From the NCBI GenBank assembly GCA_017412265.1, contig JAFPYK010000007.1:1-10477 (forward strand): a stretch of 10,477 nucleotides of DNA. Reading direction: 5' to 3'. Shown in pieces: positions 7,086 to 10,477 of this stretch. Numbering within the stretch: the first letter of the stretch is position 1; every line of letters starts with the position of its first letter. The notes below the pieces were generated by a model that saw nothing but the letters and a program-made list of their open reading frames with translations, ran no database searches and had not been told where the DNA came from. The stretch comes from Lachnospiraceae bacterium (GTDB lineage Bacteria > Bacillota > Clostridia > Lachnospirales > Lachnospiraceae). The translations under genes and the position numbers were made by a program.

Positions 7086-8093
7086 TCACGGAGCGATGTA
7101 GACCACATAAGAGGTCACATCCTCGCGGTACATCTCATAAGTCAGCCCATCCGTCGCAGACAGTGCGAAATGCGTCCCGTACTGCGTCTCCAGCAGGCAC
7201 GAATGCAGGAACGTCCGGATCACGCCCGAATCCTCCCGCACCAGGTAATACCGGTTCCCGTCATAGAGCAGATCCGTCTTCACGCCCTTCCAGTCCAGCC
7301 GCACCCGGCAGTCCTTCTTCTCATGCGCCTGCTCATAGAATGCGATCACATTCGTCGGGGCCTCCTCCGAGAACCCGTTGTAGCTCCCGTCAAAATCCAG
7401 ATAATCATGATCGCCCACCAGGATCGAAACCATCGTTCCCACCGGATACGTGTAATCCGCGGTCAGCCAGACCGTCGTCTCGCTCTCCTCGGGCACACCG
7501 TTCTCGTCATAGACCGGGTCGCTGCCGTCCGTCAGCAGATAATACGTCGTCAGAAGGTCATTCTCCGCATCCCGCACCTCATCGATGACAAACCGGGCAT
7601 ATGTCCGGCGCTCCCAGAGCACGCCTTCTTCATCCATGGAAGCCGTATAATAGGCCTCCCCGTCATAGATCACATCCACCAGCGAAACCATCGCCTCGCG
7701 GCTCTCACTCCCGAAATAATGCCTCTGGATCCGGAGCTTCCCCGGCATCCCGGCCTCACACGACCGCACAAACGCGGTGATCTCCTCGGCCCCGTAAGCG
7801 ATCCTCTCGCCGCCCTGCAGCACCCATCCTTCCCGGATGGCCGTATCCGGCGCCGTCCAGTCCTTCTTCTCCGCGTCCCGGAAGCCCACATAGCTCCCGG
7901 ACTGCCCGATCACCGTCTCCCCGTTAATCACCAGCGAGCGGTCCGTATCCACCGAAACCACACCGGATTCATCCCGCGTAGTCGTCACCTCCGGCTTCGT
8001 GGTCTCCCCGCCTTCTTCCTTCCTGCCGCCGCACCCGGCCGCCGCCATACACAGCAGCGCCAGCACCGCCAGGCAGATCCATCGTCTCATCAT
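7086..8093 (-). CDS. Lipoprotein with two similar modules (DUF4362-like)
   Basis: This is a secreted, lipid-anchored protein of 335 residues. The sequence begins MMRR, then a hydrophobic stretch and the lipobox AAGC, placing the acylated Cys at position 21. A Gly/Glu/Thr-rich linker (22-45) follows. The frame stays open upstream to an ATG at 8249, but I choose 8093 because the signal peptide starts there, AGGAGA lies seven bases upstream, and ATGA overlaps the hydrolase stop. Two regions look like copies of one module: residues 105-150 (ITAF, LRIQ, VDVIYDGEAYY) and 249-290 (VIAF, RVRL, TDLLYDGNRYY). They recall DUF4362-type lipoproteins of Bacillota, recognised by eye only. Just before the ABC ATPase gene, it may be the extracellular partner or sensor of that complex. 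Function unknown. Confidence 0.85.
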   Translation of the reverse strand: MMRRWICLAVLALLCMAAAGCGGRKEEGGETTKPEVTTTRDESGVVSVDTDRSLVINGETVIGQSGSYVGFRDAEKKDWTAPDTAIREGWVLQGGERIAYGAEEITAFVRSCEAGMPGKLRIQRHYFGSESREAMVSLVDVIYDGEAYYTASMDEEGVLWERRTYARFVIDEVRDAENDLLTTYYLLTDGSDPVYDENGVPEESETTVWLTADYTYPVGTMVSILVGDHDYLDFDGSYNGFSEEAPTNVIAFYEQAHEKKDCRVRLDWKGVKTDLLYDGNRYYLVREDSGVIRTFLHSCLLETQYGTHFALSATDGLTYEMYREDVTSYVVYIAP

Positions 8094-8641
8094 CCGATAC
8101 TCTCCTGCACCGTTTTTATCACATCGGCCACAATCTCCAGGTCGCGCAGCGCGTCCCCCGTCTCCAGCGAGTGATTGGCCCCCTTCGTCACATGACAAGG
8201 CAGATGAAGCCTCTCGCACGCCTCCTTGACCGTCTTCGTCGAAACCCACGGATCCTTCGTCCCGTGGAACACCAGCCCGCAGCCCTTCTTCGCCCAGGCA
8301 AATGTCTCCTCAATCGGCGTATAATACACCTGTGTCACGTCAAGCCCCTGCTCCTTCGCGTAAGCCGCCGCGACCACCGTCCCGATGCTCTTCGAGAAGA
8401 AGATCACGTCCGCCTCCCGAAGCTCCTCCGCGGACAGCTCCTCCCGTGCCTGCACAAGCGCCTGCATCGCACATGCGCGCATCGCCTCCGCGTCGCCCTT
8501 CACCGTCAGCGGGAACGGCCCGTACAACACCGGGATCACCCGGTATCCCCGCTTCAGCGCCAGCTTCCGGCTGTAATACAGCAGCGGCTTATCCACATGA
8601 TAGCCGATCCCCGGAAATAACACCGCGATTTTCTCTCTCAT
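8090..8641 (-). CDS. Small alpha/beta hydrolase (dienelactone-hydrolase-like)
   Basis: This 183-residue soluble hydrolase has a compact alpha/beta fold. The N-terminal strand EKIAVLFPGIGY supplies the oxyanion-loop region. The nucleophile elbow is SKSIGT with Ser85 as likely nucleophile. The acid is Asp130 in FHGTKDPWV, and the base is His157 in KGANHSLET. The order Ser-Asp-His matches the family, so the enzyme should be active on an ester or related bond; the substrate is not identifiable. An in-frame GTG at 8644 is possible, but ATG at 8641 has the better spacing (six bases) from GGAG at 8648-8651. It is the first gene of the operon, about 120 bases downstream of a strong promoter, and its stop overlaps the lipoprotein start (ATGA), so the two are translationally coupled. 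No signal peptide is seen. Confidence 0.85.
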   Translation of the reverse strand: MREKIAVLFPGIGYHVDKPLLYYSRKLALKRGYRVIPVLYGPFPLTVKGDAEAMRACAMQALVQAREELSAEELREADVIFFSKSIGTVVAAAYAKEQGLDVTQVYYTPIEETFAWAKKGCGLVFHGTKDPWVSTKTVKEACERLHLPCHVTKGANHSLETGDALRDLEIVADVIKTVQESIG

Positions 8642-8653
8642 CACTCACTCCGC

Positions 8654-8670
8654 CCTGTTTCAAAAACAGG
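8654..8670 (-). promoter_or_regulatory. Perfect hairpin in the operon leader, just upstream of the first ribosome binding site
   Basis: Bases 8654-8660 and 8664-8670 form a perfect seven-base inverted repeat (CCTGTTT / AAACAGG) with a three-base loop. It ends two bases from the GGAG ribosome binding site (8648-8651) of the hydrolase gene, within the probable untranslated leader. It has no T-run behind it, so it is not a typical terminator. It could modulate ribosome access, act as a protein-binding operator, or protect the transcript. The inverted repeat is seen; a role is inference. Confidence 0.4.
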
Positions 8671-8768
8671 CTGCCGCTCACGCGCCAGCCCGTATCCATA
8701 CCTCCCTCAGGCAATCAGCATCGTCTCTCTGCTCACCCATCGGATCTCTTCCAAATGATTGGATATAT

Positions 8769-8797
8769 ATTATATCACAGCAGGACATCCCGCACAA
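8769..8797 (-). promoter_or_regulatory. Sigma-A promoter of the six-gene operon
   Basis: Read leftward, the -35 box TTGTGC (8792-8797) is separated by exactly 17 bases from a perfect TATAAT (8769-8774). The -10 is extended by TG (TGATATAAT), which compensates for the weak -35. Transcription should start near 8762, leaving a leader of about 120 bases before the hydrolase gene at 8641. The -10 lies in a small AT-rich island with a near-palindrome (GATATA-ATA-TATATC at 8761-8775 region) in otherwise GC-rich DNA. No terminator is seen between rlmH and this promoter, so read-through from rlmH is also possible. Confidence 0.75.
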
Positions 8798-8826
8798 GCA
8801 CCGCGCGCCCCGCCCCGCGAAATCAC

Positions 8827-9306
8827 TCATTTGTGATAAGGCTCCCCCTTCAGGATCCGGTACGCCCGGTAGATCTGCTCCAGCAGGATCACACGCATCA
8901 TCTGGTGCGGATACGTCATCCGCCCGAAGCTCACCCGCTCATCCGCGTGCCTCAGCAGCTCCTCATCCATCCCGAGCGACCCGCCGATCAGGAAGACGAT
9001 CTGCCCCTTGCCCGACAGCCCGATCTTCTCGATCCTCTCCGCAAATCCCACCGAGTCATACATCTTCCCGTCGATCGTGAGCGCGATCACATAGGCGTCC
9101 TCCTTCAGGAGCCGCTCCATCCGCTCGCCCTCCCGGCGCTTGATCTGCGCCTCCAGGGCCTCGCCCGCCCCGTCCGGCGTCTTCTCATCCGCCGCCTCGA
9201 GAATCTCCACCTTCGCGTACCGCGACAGCCGCTTCTCATACTCCGCGACCGCGTCCCGCCAATACTTCTCCTTGATCTTCCCGACACAGACAATACTGAT
9301 CTTCAT
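8827..9306 (-). CDS. rlmH: 23S rRNA (pseudouridine(1915)-N(3))-methyltransferase RlmH
   Basis: RlmH transfers a methyl group from S-adenosylmethionine to N3 of pseudouridine 1915 in helix 69 of 23S rRNA, acting on assembled 70S ribosomes as a dimer. The 159-residue length is the family norm. The start MKISIVCVGKIKEKYW is typical. The SPOUT-fold cofactor region shows ALTIDG (75-80), FLIGGSLG (105-112) and the C-terminal block SFGRMTYPHQMMRVILLEQ, ending in the conserved PYHK (156-159). The ribosome binding site GGAGGAGGG (9312-9320) is strong. It has its own promoter upstream and is separated from the following operon by 185 bases, so it is a housekeeping neighbour rather than part of that operon. 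Confidence 0.97.
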   Translation of the reverse strand: MKISIVCVGKIKEKYWRDAVAEYEKRLSRYAKVEILEAADEKTPDGAGEALEAQIKRREGERMERLLKEDAYVIALTIDGKMYDSVGFAERIEKIGLSGKGQIVFLIGGSLGMDEELLRHADERVSFGRMTYPHQMMRVILLEQIYRAYRILKGEPYHK

Positions 9307-9363
9307 GAAGGCCCTCCTCCGACACCCGGGACGCCTCGCGCTTCCGGGGATGATTACAGCTTG

Positions 9364-9392
9364 ATTCTATCAGCGCGCCGGTGAGGTGTCAA
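9364..9392 (-). promoter_or_regulatory. Sigma-A promoter of rlmH
   Basis: Read leftward, a perfect TTGACA (9387-9392) and TAGAAT (9364-9369) are separated by 17 bases, with TG one base before the -10 (TGATAGAAT). This is close to consensus. Transcription should start near 9357, about 50 bases before the rlmH start codon. Confidence 0.85.
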
Positions 9393-9436
9393 ATGAATCG
9401 GCCCGCATGCAGCCCCGGAAGCAGGCCGCACGCAGA

Positions 9437-9474
9437 AGGCCGCTGCCTGCCGAAGAATCGGCGGGCAGCGGCCT
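9437..9474 (-). terminator. Stem-loop terminator after the CWB2 gene
   Basis: An 11-base perfect stem (9437-9447 with 9464-9474) continues past one mismatch into a further five-base stem (9449-9453 with 9458-9462) closed by a four-base loop. It starts 22 bases after the CWB2 stop codon and precedes the rlmH promoter, the expected place for a terminator. The following T-run is poor on both strands (TTCT on the minus strand), so termination efficiency is uncertain although the stem is very stable. Confidence 0.7.
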
Positions 9475-9495
9475 ATAAGATCTGTCAATCGTCCC

Positions 9496-10477
9496 TTATC
9501 TCACCAGGATCTCCACATCATTGCCGAGCCCCAGGATCGATCTCACGTCCTTGTCGGCGATCAGCTTCGGTCCTCCCATCACATACGCATAGTGGATGCC
9601 TTTCTCCTGCAGATACGTCCTCGCCGCCTTCACTGCACCGGAGCTTTCGCTGGCCGTCAGGATCACCGGCGCCCGCAGCGCATTTGCAAGCGGTCCCGCA
9701 CACAGGGCATCCGGGAAGTTCAGCCCGTAACCAAGCACGGCCCGGATCGCTTTCGGGTAAAACCTCCCCGCGATCGCTGTCGAAGTCTTATATCGGGTGC
9801 TCCCCGCCACGCGGTCCACCGGCTTGCCGATGATCGATTCAATCTGCGCCTCCAGTTCCTCACTGATCGCTGTCGGCCCGCCGATGATCGTAAAATTATA
9901 TTTAGAACACTCCTTCAGGTATTCTTTCTGGTTTGCGGTAAGCTTGCCCGTCTTGCCGTTCACCAGGAGAAGCGGCCGCCCCGTGGCAGAAGCCGCAAGG
10001 CTGTCCGGAAAATCCTGCCCATTCGCAATCAGGATCTCCCCATAAGAATAATCATGTATTTCTCTCAGCACTTCGAGATTCGTCTGGTATCTCGTGTTGC
10101 CTGCCAGCCGTATGCACTTATAATCAGACAGACTCGCCACCGCTTCGTCCGGAATCGCATTCTGTCCGCCGATGATATAGACCCATCCGTTCTCCCTCAG
10201 GTTTTCCCGGATATATTTGTTCACTGCCTCGTACTGTTTCTTGCTGGCCCCGTTCGTTGTGATGATCGGAGCCCGCCACATCGTTGCCAGACCGCTCGCG
10301 CTCAGCCCGTCGGGAAAGCTCACGCCGTCCACCAGGACCACAATCCCGAACTTGTCGATCTTCCGAACCTCCTTCAGCATATCCGCGATCTGAAGGCTGG
10401 TCTTGTACCTGGTCGACCCATAGATCCGGGTTGCGCCTTCCGGCATCTCAAGCCGCCAGACGCCGGCCCATTCCTTC
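9496..10477 (-). CDS. Cell wall-binding repeat 2 (CWB2) protein, C-terminal part
   Basis: The gene is cut by the right edge of the window. The frame is open without a stop to the last bases, so the ATG at 10446 is probably an internal Met and not the start. The visible part consists of three tandem CWB2 repeats (PF04122-like), the usual trimer that binds anionic polymers in Gram-positive cell walls. Counting from that Met, each opens with a (S/N)TRY motif: YGSTRY (9-14), AGNTRY (115-120) and AGSTRY (214-219). Each continues with FPD(G/S/A)L (44-48, 146-150, 244-248) and an (I/M)GG motif (92-94, 188-190, 290-292). The second repeat is somewhat shorter, at A-T-G-R-P-L-L. The protein ends soon after repeat three, so the anchor is C-terminal and any catalytic or adhesive domain must lie in the missing N-terminal portion. 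Its substrate or role cannot be told from here. Confidence 0.9.
   Translation of the reverse strand, partial: KEWAGVWRLEMPEGATRIYGSTRYKTSLQIADMLKEVRKIDKFGIVVLVDGVSFPDGLSASGLATMWRAPIITTNGASKKQYEAVNKYIRENLRENGWVYIIGGQNAIPDEAVASLSDYKCIRLAGNTRYQTNLEVLREIHDYSYGEILIANGQDFPDSLAASATGRPLLLVNGKTGKLTANQKEYLKECSKYNFTIIGGPTAISEELEAQIESIIGKPVDRVAGSTRYKTSTAIAGRFYPKAIRAVLGYGLNFPDALCAGPLANALRAPVILTASESSGAVKAARTYLQEKGIHYAYVMGGPKLIADKDVRSILGLGNDVEILVR

Noticed and set aside
6237..8174. 645-codon open frame on the plus strand
   Set aside because: It runs opposite the ABC ATPase and lipoprotein genes, has no recognisable domain, and its composition is that of an antisense shadow.
8094..8249. 52-residue N-terminal extension of the lipoprotein
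   Set aside because: It overlaps the hydrolase gene, is Gly/Asp/Arg-rich, and would bury the signal peptide. A good ribosome binding site precedes the ATG at 8093.
1..10477. CRISPR arrays, tRNA or rRNA genes, insertion sequences, prophage genes
   Set aside because: No regularly spaced repeats, cloverleaf sequences, transposase or integrase motifs, or terminal inverted repeats were seen. The deaminase/CRISPR link is by family analogy only.

Overview
The window is a GC-rich piece of a bacterial chromosome in which every supported gene lies on the minus strand, so it reads from right to left. Several features point to a Gram-positive member of the Bacillota, most likely class Clostridia and perhaps Lachnospiraceae. 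These are triple CWB2 cell-wall-binding repeats, a DUF4298 protein, a lipoprotein with a short hydrophilic linker, the Gram-positive style of MacB-like exporter with a coiled-coil permease, and strong AGGAGG-type ribosome binding sites. This placement is inferred from gene content only.

Right end (10477-9307): the C-terminal part of a CWB2 cell-wall-binding protein enters from beyond the window edge and ends at 9496. A strong stem-loop at 9437-9474 follows it. A good sigma-A promoter (9364-9392) then starts the housekeeping gene rlmH (9306-8827).

Middle and left (8826-124): a second promoter with a perfect extended -10 (8769-8797) precedes about 120 bases of leader. Six tightly packed genes follow and look like one operon: a small alpha/beta hydrolase, a lipoprotein, an ABC ATPase, a very large FtsX-like permease with a long extracytoplasmic coiled coil, a 99-residue DUF4298 protein and an 823-residue adenosine-deaminase-like protein. 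Stops and starts overlap or lie 3 to 31 bases apart throughout. The ATPase and permease form a MacB/FtsX-type mechanotransmission or export complex, and the lipoprotein is the natural candidate for an extracellular partner.

The most interesting gene is the last one. It has the full set of adenosine-deaminase metal and catalytic motifs, but the conserved Asp-Asp pair is Asp-Gly. It also carries a C-terminal Rossmann-like region that resembles SLOG (DprA/LOG/YspA-like) nucleotide-ligand domains. This architecture suggests a deaminase coupled to nucleotide sensing or processing and could belong to a defence or nucleotide-signalling system; that role is inference. The first 123 bases hold no gene that can be supported, only a weak stem-loop downstream of the operon. 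Long open frames on the plus strand are mirror images of the GC-biased minus-strand genes and are not annotated.
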